A stretch of DNA of 5,806 nt from the NCBI GenBank assembly GCA_015492395.1, contig WGFD01000242.1, positions 1-5,806 of the forward strand. Reading direction: 5' to 3'. The notes below the pieces were generated by a model that had not been told where the DNA came from, made no database searches, and saw only the letters and a list, made by a program, of their open reading frames with translations. Below, one piece after another: positions 1 to 5,806 of this stretch (position 1 is its first letter; every line of letters begins with the position of its first letter). The position numbers and the translations under genes were made by a program. The stretch is from Deltaproteobacteria bacterium. Lineage in GTDB: Bacteria; Desulfobacterota; GWC2-55-46; S146-70.

Positions 1-23
1 ATCCAGTCCTCCTTGTTAAGCAT
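1..23 (-). CDS. 5' end of a probable IS21 transposase gene (IstA-like), cut by the window edge
   Basis: Only seven codons are visible: ATG at 23-21 followed by residues M-L-N-K-E-D-W. The start is well supported, with a perfect AGGAGG on the minus strand at 36-31, seven bases before the ATG. Many IstA proteins of IS21 elements begin with M-L-x-x-E-D-W, followed by a helix-turn-helix and a DDE integrase core, so this is my best guess. The match is from memory and rests on very few residues; the repeats upstream are the independent support. The gene is transcribed away from the pilus operon, so it should not interfere with pilB transcription by readthrough. Confidence 0.5.
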
Positions 24-30
24 CGGCTTG

Positions 31-36
31 CCTCCT
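31..36 (-). promoter_or_regulatory. Ribosome binding site of the minus-strand transposase-like gene
   Basis: On the minus strand this is AGGAGG, the full Shine-Dalgarno consensus, with a 7-base spacer to the ATG at 23-21. It is the main reason to believe that a real gene starts here, although only seven codons are in view. Confidence 0.7.
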
Positions 37-57
37 GATTGTTGGAAATCAAAAGGT

Positions 58-66
58 AATATACCA
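58..66 (-). promoter_or_regulatory. Possible extended -10 promoter of the transposase-like gene
   Basis: On the minus strand the bases read TGGTATATT, which is a TGn extension plus a -10 hexamer matching TATAAT at 5 of 6 positions. The hexamer at the usual -35 place (86-81, GATGTC) is poor, as is common for extended -10 promoters. Transcription would begin near 51 and give a leader of roughly 28 bases before the ATG at 23. The -35 region overlaps the inner terminal repeat (80-97), so transposase binding there could repress its own gene; this is inference. Confidence 0.35.
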
Positions 67-79
67 TGCTTGGCTTGGA

Positions 80-121
80 GGACATCTTATTTGCCTGGTT
101 TGGGCACTTTATCATGTCCTG
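80..121 (-). repeat. Pair of imperfect direct repeats at the insertion-sequence end (candidate transposase-binding sites)
   Basis: On the minus strand the outer copy (121-102) is CAGGACATGATAAAGTGCCC and the inner copy (97-80) is CAGGCAAATAAGATGTCC. With two single-base gaps they share CAGG, CA, ATAA, TG and CC in order. Their starts are about 22-24 bases apart, about two helical turns, so both would face the same side of the DNA. The outer copy lies directly inside the candidate TGTCAGC terminus. Such tandem terminal repeats are a hallmark of IS21 elements. The same bases also contain an inverted pair, AGGACAT (79-85) and ATGTCCT (114-120). Confidence 0.5.
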
Positions 122-127
122 CTGACA

Positions 128-676
128 AAGTGATACAATAGTACTGTAACATTACGACTCTTATGTATATAGATGCTCACCGCATCTATTCTATCAAATT
201 TTCGACGCAGAGCGTCGGAGAATTAAACCCTAACAGAGATTAATCGGTAGTCTGCGTTGCCTTTTCCTCTCTTATTCCCTTTGGCACAGCCTGTGACTGA
301 ATAGTCCCAGTTGCGAAATATTGAAAATTGTGGCTTAAAAGCCGGAGCATGGGGAGTCTGCCGGTGCACTTCATGGTAGATCCACTCTCTCAGGACCATC
401 TCTGCCGTGCTCTTTAGATGGTACCTGGCAAACAACCAGGCATCAACCCTCCATAACATAACGGCCATCAAGCCCCATCGAACCGTCCTTATCCGCCATC
501 CATCCACTACGCGTCATCGATACGCGCACGGAGTGTTAGAACAAGGCAGACCAGACGGAACATCCATGAGCAATCGGTCATGAGGGCCAGATGATACCCA
601 ACAACCACGAGTAAGTCAGTCATCCCATGCCTCATTATGATGAATGCTCCCAAAAGTATCACAACAACAACCCCTC
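128..676. other. Gene-poor stretch between the insertion-sequence end and the pilB promoter
   Basis: I see no gene here that I can support. The longest reading frame is on the minus strand, 507 to 223 (94 codons). It would start with GTG, has no Shine-Dalgarno, is preceded by an in-frame TGA three codons upstream, and its product is rich in Trp, Arg and Tyr and unlike any family I recognise. Its middle third (about residues 22-55) has more gene-like codon choice than its ends, so it may be the remnant of a decayed gene. Other visible structure is a hairpin at 199-221, a 5-bp inverted repeat at 510-514/522-526, and a small GGCTT/AAGCC hairpin at 332-343. No tRNA or riboswitch is evident. Confidence 0.6.
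199..221. repeat. Compact hairpin (REP-like or weak terminator)
   Basis: CGACGC (203-208) pairs perfectly with GCGTCG (212-217) around a 3-base AGA loop, and four further A-T or G-T pairs extend the stem to about 10 bp (199-208 with 212-221). It lies just past the stop of the doubtful minus-strand frame that ends at 223. No run of T follows on either strand, so it is a poor intrinsic terminator. A short GC-rich hairpin in an intergenic region also resembles a REP unit, but only one copy is in view. Confidence 0.4.
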
Positions 677-705
677 TTGACAATTGTTACGATTTTTAAT
701 AGCAT
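677..705 (+). promoter_or_regulatory. Probable sigma70-type promoter of the pil operon
   Basis: A perfect -35 hexamer TTGACA (677-682) is followed by an AT-rich spacer of 17 bases and TAGCAT (700-705), which matches TATAAT at 4 of 6 positions. Transcription would start near 712 and leave a leader of about 94 bases before the pilB start. The -35 overlaps the 8-bp palindrome ACAATTGT (680-687), which could be an operator half, but that is only a possibility. No clear sigma54 (-24/-12) element precedes pilB, in keeping with sigma54 control usually applying to pilA rather than to this part of the cluster. Confidence 0.5.
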
Positions 706-793
706 ATTACCGTGCTCCCGCTAAAGTCTATAGACGAACAGCCGAATATATTTTTGTGTCTTTCTTAAGGATATACTCGTAATTTAATTCTTT

Positions 794-802
794 GAAAGGG
801 GA
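794..802 (+). promoter_or_regulatory. Ribosome binding site of pilB
   Basis: GAAAGGGGA ends three bases before the ATG at 806, with the AGGGG core 4-8 bases away. An in-frame TAA at 785-787 rules out any start further upstream, so this site fixes the pilB start. Confidence 0.75.
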
Positions 803-805
803 CTT

Positions 806-2506
806 ATGGCTACCGACAGACTTGGGGAACTCCTCTTAAGGGAAAAGCTGATAACACCGGAACAACTCACCAAGGCAATAGAGGAGCAACATAGCTCGGG
901 GGGGAGAATAGGCCATAACCTGGCGAAACTCGGCTTTGTCAGTGAAAAGGATCTTACAGCCTTTTTAAGCAAACAATACGGCATGCCGGCAATCGACCTG
1001 TCAACCATCGAGATAGAACAGGAGGTCATTCATATAATCCCGGAGGATGTCGCGAGGAAGTACCAGCTTATACCAATTAAGAGGGTGGGCTCCACGCTGG
1101 TGATAGCCATGACGGATCCCTCCAATATCTTCGCCATCGACGACATAAAGTTCCTGACCGGATACAATGTGGAGTCTTCCGTGGCATCCGAGGCCCAAAT
1201 CATTCAGGCGATCGACAAGTATTATCAGATAGATGAGATGGACTTGAGTGATGTCTTGACGGAGTTCGACGAAAGCGAGATGGAGATAGTTCAGGAAGAG
1301 GATGAGGTCGACATCTCAGACCTGAAAAAAGCAGTCGAAGATGCGCCTGTCGTCAAGCTTGTAAACCTCATTTTAACCGATGCGATAAAGAAGGGGGCGA
1401 GTGATATACATATAGAACCGTACGAAAAGGCCTTCAGGGTCAGGTACAGGACGGACGGCGTACTCCATGAAGAGATGAAACCACCTATAAAGCTAAAAAA
1501 CGCCATTGTCTCAAGAATAAAGATCATGTCCAGCCTCGATATCGCCGAAAGGCGCCTGCCGCAGGACGGCAGGATCAAGCTGAAACTGGGAAAAGGCAAG
1601 GAAATGGACTACAGGGTGTCCGTGCTTCCAACACTCTTCGGAGAAAAGGTCGTCCTGAGGCTTCTCGACAAGAGCAATCTACAGTTGGATATGACCAAAC
1701 TTGGATTTGAGCAGAATGCCCTCAATGACTTCATGGAGGCGATACACAAACCATGGGGTATGGTGCTGGTAACAGGCCCTACAGGGAGCGGAAAAACGAC
1801 GACGCTCTATTCTGCGCTCTCCGATCTTAACAAGACATCTGAAAACATATCTACAGCCGAGGACCCTGTGGAGTTCAACTTCATGGGTATTAATCAGGTA
1901 CAGATGCATGAGGACATAGGCCTCACATTCGCCGCTGCATTGAGATCTTTCTTGAGACAGGACCCGGATATCATAATGGTCGGTGAGATAAGGGACTATG
2001 AGACGGCTGAGATCGCCATAAAGGCGGCGCTAACCGGACACCTGGTGCTTTCAACTCTCCATACCAATGACGCCCCGTCCACGGTAAACAGACTGTTGAA
2101 TATGGGCATCGAGCCCTTTCTTGTAGCCTCCGCCACGAATCTTATACTCGCCCAGAGGCTGGCCAGAAAGATATGCACAGAATGCAAGGAACCTCTGGAT
2201 ATATCACCAAAGGCGCTTACGGATATAGGCGTTTCAGAGGACAAAGCCGGGTCCATCCGGTGTTACAAAGGCAAGGGTTGCGCCGTATGCAACGGCACGG
2301 GATATAAAGGCCGGATAGCCCTGTACGAGGTTATGCCTATGAGCGACAACCTCAAAGAATTTGTCCTTAACGGGGCTACCACCGCAGAACTAAAGAGGGC
2401 CGCTATAAAGGAAGGCATGAAGACCCTCAGGATGAGTGGAATACAGAAGATCGAGGACGGTGTGACGACTATCGAAGAGATCATAAGGGTAACCATGGCA
2501 GATTAA
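806..2506 (+). CDS. pilB: Type IV pilus extension (assembly) ATPase PilB
   Basis: A hexameric cytoplasmic ATPase of the GspE/PilB family that drives pilin polymerisation at the base of the pilus through PilC; 566 residues is normal for PilB. Residues 1-140 are an MshEN/T2SSE N-terminal domain with two 24-residue motifs (R5-L-G...Q28 and R34-I-G...Q57) separated by five residues, the layout known to bind c-di-GMP in MshE. An acidic linker (about 142-180) joins it to the ATPase core: Walker A GPTGSGKT 324-331, Asp box around E352-D353, Walker B DPDIIMVGEIRD 386-397, and His box with H412 and H419. The zinc-binding cysteines C457, C460, C492 and C495 are present; PilT lacks them, which supports an extension ATPase. 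First gene of the operon. MshE or GspE are alternatives by sequence alone, but the pilT and pilC neighbours make PilB the firm choice. Confidence 0.96.
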   Translation: MATDRLGELLLREKLITPEQLTKAIEEQHSSGGRIGHNLAKLGFVSEKDLTAFLSKQYGMPAIDLSTIEIEQEVIHIIPEDVARKYQLIPIKRVGSTLVIAMTDPSNIFAIDDIKFLTGYNVESSVASEAQIIQAIDKYYQIDEMDLSDVLTEFDESEMEIVQEEDEVDISDLKKAVEDAPVVKLVNLILTDAIKKGASDIHIEPYEKAFRVRYRTDGVLHEEMKPPIKLKNAIVSRIKIMSSLDIAERRLPQDGRIKLKLGKGKEMDYRVSVLPTLFGEKVVLRLLDKSNLQLDMTKLGFEQNALNDFMEAIHKPWGMVLVTGPTGSGKTTTLYSALSDLNKTSENISTAEDPVEFNFMGINQVQMHEDIGLTFAAALRSFLRQDPDIIMVGEIRDYETAEIAIKAALTGHLVLSTLHTNDAPSTVNRLLNMGIEPFLVASATNLILAQRLARKICTECKEPLDISPKALTDIGVSEDKAGSIRCYKGKGCAVCNGTGYKGRIALYEVMPMSDNLKEFVLNGATTAELKRAAIKEGMKTLRMSGIQKIEDGVTTIEEIIRVTMAD

Positions 2507-2545
2507 GGCTGTCAAAGCGGAATCATGCAGTGGTGCATAAGATAT

Positions 2546-2552
2546 AGGAGGT
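2546..2552 (+). promoter_or_regulatory. Ribosome binding site of pilT
   Basis: AGGAGGT lies five bases before the ATG at 2558, close to the ideal consensus and spacing. It is the strongest site in the operon and suggests that PilT is translated independently of pilB, which ends 51 bases upstream. A small hairpin (ATGCA 2525-2529, TGCAT 2534-2538) precedes it. Confidence 0.8.
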
Positions 2553-2557
2553 AGTGC

Positions 2558-3670
2558 ATGGCGACAGAAGGTGGACATAAGATCACCGTCCAGGAACTAT
2601 TAAAGACAATGATAGAGAAGAATGCCTCTGATCTGCACCTGACTGCGGGTTCGCCTCCAAGGATAAGGCTTGACGGCAAACTCACGCCAATGGATCTGCC
2701 ACCGCTATCCTCGGTCAATACCAAGCAGATGACCTACAGCATCCTTACGGACTCTCAAAAACACAAATTCGAGGAAGAGAACGAACTGGACTTCTCATTC
2801 GGACTCAAGGGGTTGAGCCGGTTCAGGGGGAATATGTTTGTCCAGAGAGGGGCGGTAGCCGCGGCTTACAGGGCTATACCATTCAAGATAAAGTCCTTCC
2901 AGGAACTCGGACTGCCCCTTGCGTGCGAAGAGATCACAAAAAAGCCCAGAGGCCTTGTGCTCGTAACAGGCCCAACAGGCAGCGGGAAGTCGACCACTCT
3001 CGCATCATTCGTGGACAAGATTAACGCGGAGAGGGAGGAACATATCATAACCATAGAAGACCCGATAGAGTATATACACACATCAAAAAAAGCGCTGGTC
3101 AATCAAAGGGAGGTAGGGGCGGATACACATACATTCAAGAAGGCATTGAAGCACATACTGAGACAGGATCCGGACGTAGTATTGCTCGGGGAAATGAGAG
3201 ACCTGGAGACTATCGAAACCGCCCTGACCATAGCCGAAACAGGACATCTCTGTTTCGCAACCCTGCATACAAACTCCTGCGTACAGTCCATCAACAGGAT
3301 AGTCGATGTCTTCCCGGCAAGCAGTCAATCACAGGTCCGTGCTCAGCTCTCCTTCGTCCTGGAAGGCATCATATCTCAGCTTCTTCTGCCGAGGGCCGAC
3401 GGCCGGGGCAGGATCCTTGCCCTGGAGATAATGATACCGAACGCCGCAATAAGAAATCTTATAAGGGAGGATAAGATACACCAGATCTACTCCCAGATGC
3501 AGGTTGGGCAGGCCAAGTTCGGCATGCAGACCATGAACCAGAGCCTTCTAACCTTATATACCAAGAGACATATAAATATCGAGGACGCGATGGGTAGAAG
3601 TCCGGACCCTGACGAGTTCAGACAGATGCTGGCAAACAAGGGCGCCTTTAATCCAGGATCTGGGAGGTAA
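2558..3670 (+). CDS. pilT: Type IV pilus retraction ATPase PilT
   Basis: A hexameric cytoplasmic ATPase that depolymerises the pilus and so powers twitching motility and surface attachment; 370 residues fits the family. An N-terminal PAS-like PilT domain (about 10-115, with the N-A-S-D-L-H-L signature at 22-28) precedes the RecA-like core: Walker A GPTGSGKS 138-145, Asp box TIEDPIEY 165-172, Walker B DPDVVLLGEMRD 204-215, and His box TGHLCFATLHTN 228-239. The retraction signature AIRNLIRE sits intact at 297-304; in PilT this C-terminal motif is needed for retraction and it separates PilT from PilB. There are no zinc cysteines. Position between pilB and pilC corresponds to pilT4 of Geobacter. 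The start is fixed by the AGGAGGT five bases upstream. PilU is an alternative, but the location and the intact motif favour PilT. Confidence 0.96.
   Translation: MATEGGHKITVQELLKTMIEKNASDLHLTAGSPPRIRLDGKLTPMDLPPLSSVNTKQMTYSILTDSQKHKFEEENELDFSFGLKGLSRFRGNMFVQRGAVAAAYRAIPFKIKSFQELGLPLACEEITKKPRGLVLVTGPTGSGKSTTLASFVDKINAEREEHIITIEDPIEYIHTSKKALVNQREVGADTHTFKKALKHILRQDPDVVLLGEMRDLETIETALTIAETGHLCFATLHTNSCVQSINRIVDVFPASSQSQVRAQLSFVLEGIISQLLLPRADGRGRILALEIMIPNAAIRNLIREDKIHQIYSQMQVGQAKFGMQTMNQSLLTLYTKRHINIEDAMGRSPDPDEFRQMLANKGAFNPGSGR
3662..3667 (+). promoter_or_regulatory. Ribosome binding site of pilC, inside the end of pilT
   Basis: GGGAGG is formed by the last two sense codons of pilT (Gly-Arg) and lies five bases before the pilC ATG at 3673. 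Ribosomes terminating on pilT at 3670 end two bases short of the next start, so translation of the two genes is probably coupled. Confidence 0.75.
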
Positions 3671-3672
3671 TC

Positions 3673-4890
3673 ATGCCTACATTTTTCTATGAAGGCAGAA
3701 CGATCAGAGGAGAGGTACGAAAGGGAGAGATAAAGGCGAAGGACCTTGCCACGGCTACGGCCTCTCTAAGAAGGCAGCAGATCGTCCCTTCCGCCATAAC
3801 GGAAAAGAAGGGTGGACTCTCCATGGAGATCAAGATCCCTGGACTGGGCGGAAAGGTAACAACAAAAGAAGTCGTCATCTTCACACGCATGTTCGCCACA
3901 ATGATAGACGCTGGACTGCCGCTGGTACAGTGTCTCGACATACTCGGGTCGCAGGAGGCGAACCCGGTCTTCAAGAAGGCCATACTGGATATAAAACAGA
4001 CCGTTGAGGGAGGAACAACATTCGCCGACGCATTGAAGAAGCACCCCAAGATCTTCGATGACCTGTATGTGAACCTTGTAGCCGCCGGCGAGATAGGCGG
4101 CATCTTAGATACGATACTGAACAGGTTATCCACCTTTATGGAGAAGACCGAAAAGATAAAGAACGAGATTAAGAGCGCGATGACCTATCCGGTCGTCGTC
4201 ATCTTTATAGCCATAGTTATAGTCAGCGGCCTCTTAGTATTCGTGGTGCCGATATTTGAAGACATGTTCTCAAGCTTTGGAAGGGCCCTCCCTATGCCAA
4301 CCCAAGTGGTAGTAAATATGAGCAACGGCATAAAAAACTACTGGTACATAATCATCGGGACGGTTGTTGCGCTGGGTGTCGGCCTGACCAGGTATTACAA
4401 GACGGAGGGCGGCAGGAGGGTAATGGATTCCATCTTTCTTAAACTCCCAGTCTTCGGAGATCTATTGAGAAAGACGGCCGTCGCGAGGTTCACAAGGACC
4501 CTCGGTACTATGATATCTAGCGGCGTGCCCATACTCGAGGGCCTGGAGATAGTCTCCAAAACGGCCGGGAACGTGGTGGTGGAAGCGGCCGTTATAAAGG
4601 CTAAGACATCCCTCAGTCAGGGCAAGACACTCGCGGAACCACTCTCGGAAACCAAGGTCTTCCCCGGCATGGTGACCCAGATGATCGCCGTCGGAGAGTC
4701 TACAGGCGCCCTCGACTCCATGCTGAGCAAGATAGCCGACTTCTACGAAGAAGAGGTCGAGGCGGCCGTTGCGACCCTGACATCCCTGATCGAGCCCGCA
4801 CTAATGGCATTCCTCGGTGTTGTGGTTGGCGGTCTTGTCATAGCACTCTATCTACCCATATTCTCCCTGGCAGGCGCCGCAGGCGGCTGA
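3673..4890 (+). CDS. pilC: Type IV pilus inner-membrane platform protein PilC
   Basis: A polytopic inner-membrane protein of the GspF/PilC family that links the PilB and PilT ATPases to the growing pilus; 405 residues is the usual length. After a short N-terminal segment (1-60) come two homologous T2SSF cytoplasmic domains. The duplication is visible by eye: FTRMFATMIDAGLPLVQCLD (70-89) against FTRTLGTMISSGVPILEGLE (273-292), and AAGEIGGILDTIL (137-149) against AVGESTGALDSML (339-351). Predicted membrane segments are at about 172-195, 222-239 and 374-397, the standard three-helix topology. The start follows the pilT stop by two bases and uses a Shine-Dalgarno within pilT, indicating translational coupling. 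Nothing is truncated or missing. Confidence 0.95.
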   Translation: MPTFFYEGRTIRGEVRKGEIKAKDLATATASLRRQQIVPSAITEKKGGLSMEIKIPGLGGKVTTKEVVIFTRMFATMIDAGLPLVQCLDILGSQEANPVFKKAILDIKQTVEGGTTFADALKKHPKIFDDLYVNLVAAGEIGGILDTILNRLSTFMEKTEKIKNEIKSAMTYPVVVIFIAIVIVSGLLVFVVPIFEDMFSSFGRALPMPTQVVVNMSNGIKNYWYIIIGTVVALGVGLTRYYKTEGGRRVMDSIFLKLPVFGDLLRKTAVARFTRTLGTMISSGVPILEGLEIVSKTAGNVVVEAAVIKAKTSLSQGKTLAEPLSETKVFPGMVTQMIAVGESTGALDSMLSKIADFYEEEVEAAVATLTSLIEPALMAFLGVVVGGLVIALYLPIFSLAGAAGG

Positions 4891-4899
4891 TCTATCAAG

Positions 4900-5806
4900 A
4901 TGGCCGTTCCGGATGCAGAAAGGAGTGCCCTTAAGAACAAGTTGCTTACGCTGATGTTCCTGAGGGTCATCTTCGTGGGTGTTTTCCTGGGGATAACGGC
5001 ATGGTTCCAGTTAAGGGAAAGCTCGTTAACCGCCCCGCCACTCTATTCGCTTTATGCAATAATAGTAACGATCTGTCTCCTGACCATAGTCTATTCCTTT
5101 CTCTTCAAGAGGATAAGGAATCTCAAGGTATTCGCACATATCCAGGTACTCCTGGATATACTCCTGGTCACGGCCATAGCATACATTACAGGTGGAGCCG
5201 ACAGCTTTCTCGCGCCACTTTACTTCCTCGCAATAATAAGCGGCAGTATAATCCTTGGAAGGCATGGCGGTCTTTATGCCGCGTCAATATCGAGCATTGC
5301 ATACGGGTTGCTTGTAGACCTGGATTACTATCATATCCTTCCTGGAGGACTCAAGATATACTCCTCCGCGGTCCCTTACATAGGAAAGGATATACTGACT
5401 ACCATGATCACCAATATAGTGGCCTTCTTTGTTATAGCTTATCTCACCGGCTATCTGTCCGAGCGCACCGCGAGGATAGAGAGGAAGCTGGAGGAGAGGG
5501 AGATCGACTTCAAGAGGCTGGAGTCATTGAACAGGTTCATCATCGAGAATATAAACAGCGGAATACTCACTATAAACAGGGACGGAAGGATCACCTCCTT
5601 CAATAAGACCGCCGAGAAACTCACCGGACATACCCTCAGGGACGTCTACTATAAGGACATTGAAAGTATCTTCCCGGGCATACGAGATGAAATCAAGGGC
5701 CTACCTGATGGGAGCATCTCTATCAGGACTGAGACCGAATTTATGCGTGACGGCGGCAGCAACCTCTCCCTCGGCCTCTCCATCTCGGCAGCGGAGGGTG
5801 TGGACG
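4900..5806 (+). CDS. pilS: Type IV pilus sensor histidine kinase PilS, 5' part (runs off the right edge)
   Basis: About 302 codons are open from ATG 4900 to the window end without a stop. Six hydrophobic segments (about residues 15-36, 47-69, 78-97, 103-120, 122-141 and 162-186) are followed by a charged, probably coiled-coil linker (187-212, rich in E, R and K) and a PAS domain (about 210-302, with N-I-N-S-G-I-L-T-I-N and F-N-K-T-A-E-K-L-T-G). Six helices plus PAS, placed directly after pilC, is the PilS layout. In Pseudomonas PilS senses pilin in the membrane and phosphorylates PilR to control pilA. The HisKA and HATPase domains must lie beyond the edge, so kinase activity is inferred. No good Shine-Dalgarno precedes 4900; coupling to pilC, which ends nine bases earlier, is likely. 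A start at the next ATG (residue 19, position 4954) would break the first helix, so 4900 is preferred. Confidence 0.88.
   Translation, partial: MAVPDAERSALKNKLLTLMFLRVIFVGVFLGITAWFQLRESSLTAPPLYSLYAIIVTICLLTIVYSFLFKRIRNLKVFAHIQVLLDILLVTAIAYITGGADSFLAPLYFLAIISGSIILGRHGGLYAASISSIAYGLLVDLDYYHILPGGLKIYSSAVPYIGKDILTTMITNIVAFFVIAYLTGYLSERTARIERKLEEREIDFKRLESLNRFIIENINSGILTINRDGRITSFNKTAEKLTGHTLRDVYYKDIESIFPGIRDEIKGLPDGSISIRTETEFMRDGGSNLSLGLSISAAEGVD

Larger units (their letters stand above)
1..127 (-). mobile_element. Probable end of an IS21-family insertion sequence (partial; continues beyond the left edge)
   Basis: The stretch reads, on the minus strand, as the upstream end of a transposase gene: possible terminus 5'-TGTCAGC at 127-121, two imperfect direct repeats (121-102 and 97-80), an extended -10 element, a perfect AGGAGG and an ATG at 23. 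IS21 elements are known to end in 5'-TG...CA-3' and to carry several copies of a transposase-binding repeat at each end before istA; this arrangement fits. The exact terminus is uncertain, because no target duplication can be tested with only one end in view. The other end, most of istA and istB would lie left of the window. Another IS family with the same layout is possible. Confidence 0.5.

Noticed and set aside
282..296. TGGCAC-N5-GTGA resembling a sigma54 promoter on the + strand
   Set aside because: The -12 element lacks the required GC, and the site is more than 500 bases from the nearest + strand gene.
772..777. TATACT, a good -10 hexamer close to pilB
   Set aside because: No acceptable -35 lies 16-18 bases upstream (TATTTT or similar). 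The TTGACA-17-TAGCAT pair upstream is the better promoter, though a second start here cannot be excluded.
1229..1345. Acidic linker in PilB (about residues 142-180) as an unusual insertion
   Set aside because: A variable acidic linker between the N-terminal domain and the ATPase core is common in PilB proteins, and the total length is normal.
2525..2538. Hairpin ATGCA/TGCAT between pilB and pilT as a terminator
   Set aside because: The stem is only 5 bp and no T-run follows, and the genes form one functional unit; at most it is a processing site.
3687..4133. Minus-strand open frame of 148 codons opposite pilC
   Set aside because: It is antisense to a well-conserved gene, has no supporting ribosome binding site or family resemblance, and is a codon-bias shadow, as are the other minus-strand frames opposite pilB and pilT.
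5001..5606. Open + strand frame of 201 codons
   Set aside because: It lies inside pilS in another frame; the pilS frame from 4900 gives six membrane helices and a PAS domain, while this product is low in hydrophobic segments and looks like out-of-frame translation.

Overview
The window carries the front of a type IV pilus (T4P) operon on the + strand: pilB (extension ATPase), pilT (retraction ATPase), pilC (inner-membrane platform) and the 5' part of pilS (sensor kinase), which runs off the right edge. The order pilB-pilT-pilC-pilS is the one known from Geobacter and Myxococcus, where pilR and the pilin gene pilA follow. This order, together with frequent ATA (Ile) and AGG/AGA (Arg) codons at moderate GC, suggests a Desulfobacterota/Myxococcota-like or Nitrospirota-like bacterium. 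That placement is inference; no phylogenetic marker is present.

Layout. Positions 1-127 look like one end of an IS21-family insertion sequence pointing out of the window. There is a minus-strand start codon behind a perfect AGGAGG, a first few residues (MLNKEDW) resembling IstA transposases, and two imperfect 18-20 bp direct repeats next to a possible 5'-TG terminus. Positions 128-676 hold no gene I can support, only a doubtful 94-codon minus-strand reading frame and a compact hairpin at 199-221. A sigma70-type promoter (677-705) and a strong ribosome binding site lead into pilB at 806. pilB, pilT and pilC follow with gaps of 51 and 2 bases, and pilS starts 9 bases after pilC.

How the genes work together. 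PilB polymerises pilin subunits through PilC, PilT depolymerises them to retract the pilus, and PilS (with PilR, expected beyond the edge) senses a membrane signal, probably pilin level, to control pilA transcription. PilB keeps both halves of an MshEN c-di-GMP-binding motif, so pilus extension may respond to this second messenger. The core operon is conventional. The parts most worth a second look are the insertion-sequence end upstream, the gene-poor stretch between it and pilB, and the in-frame, SD-less pilC/pilS junction.
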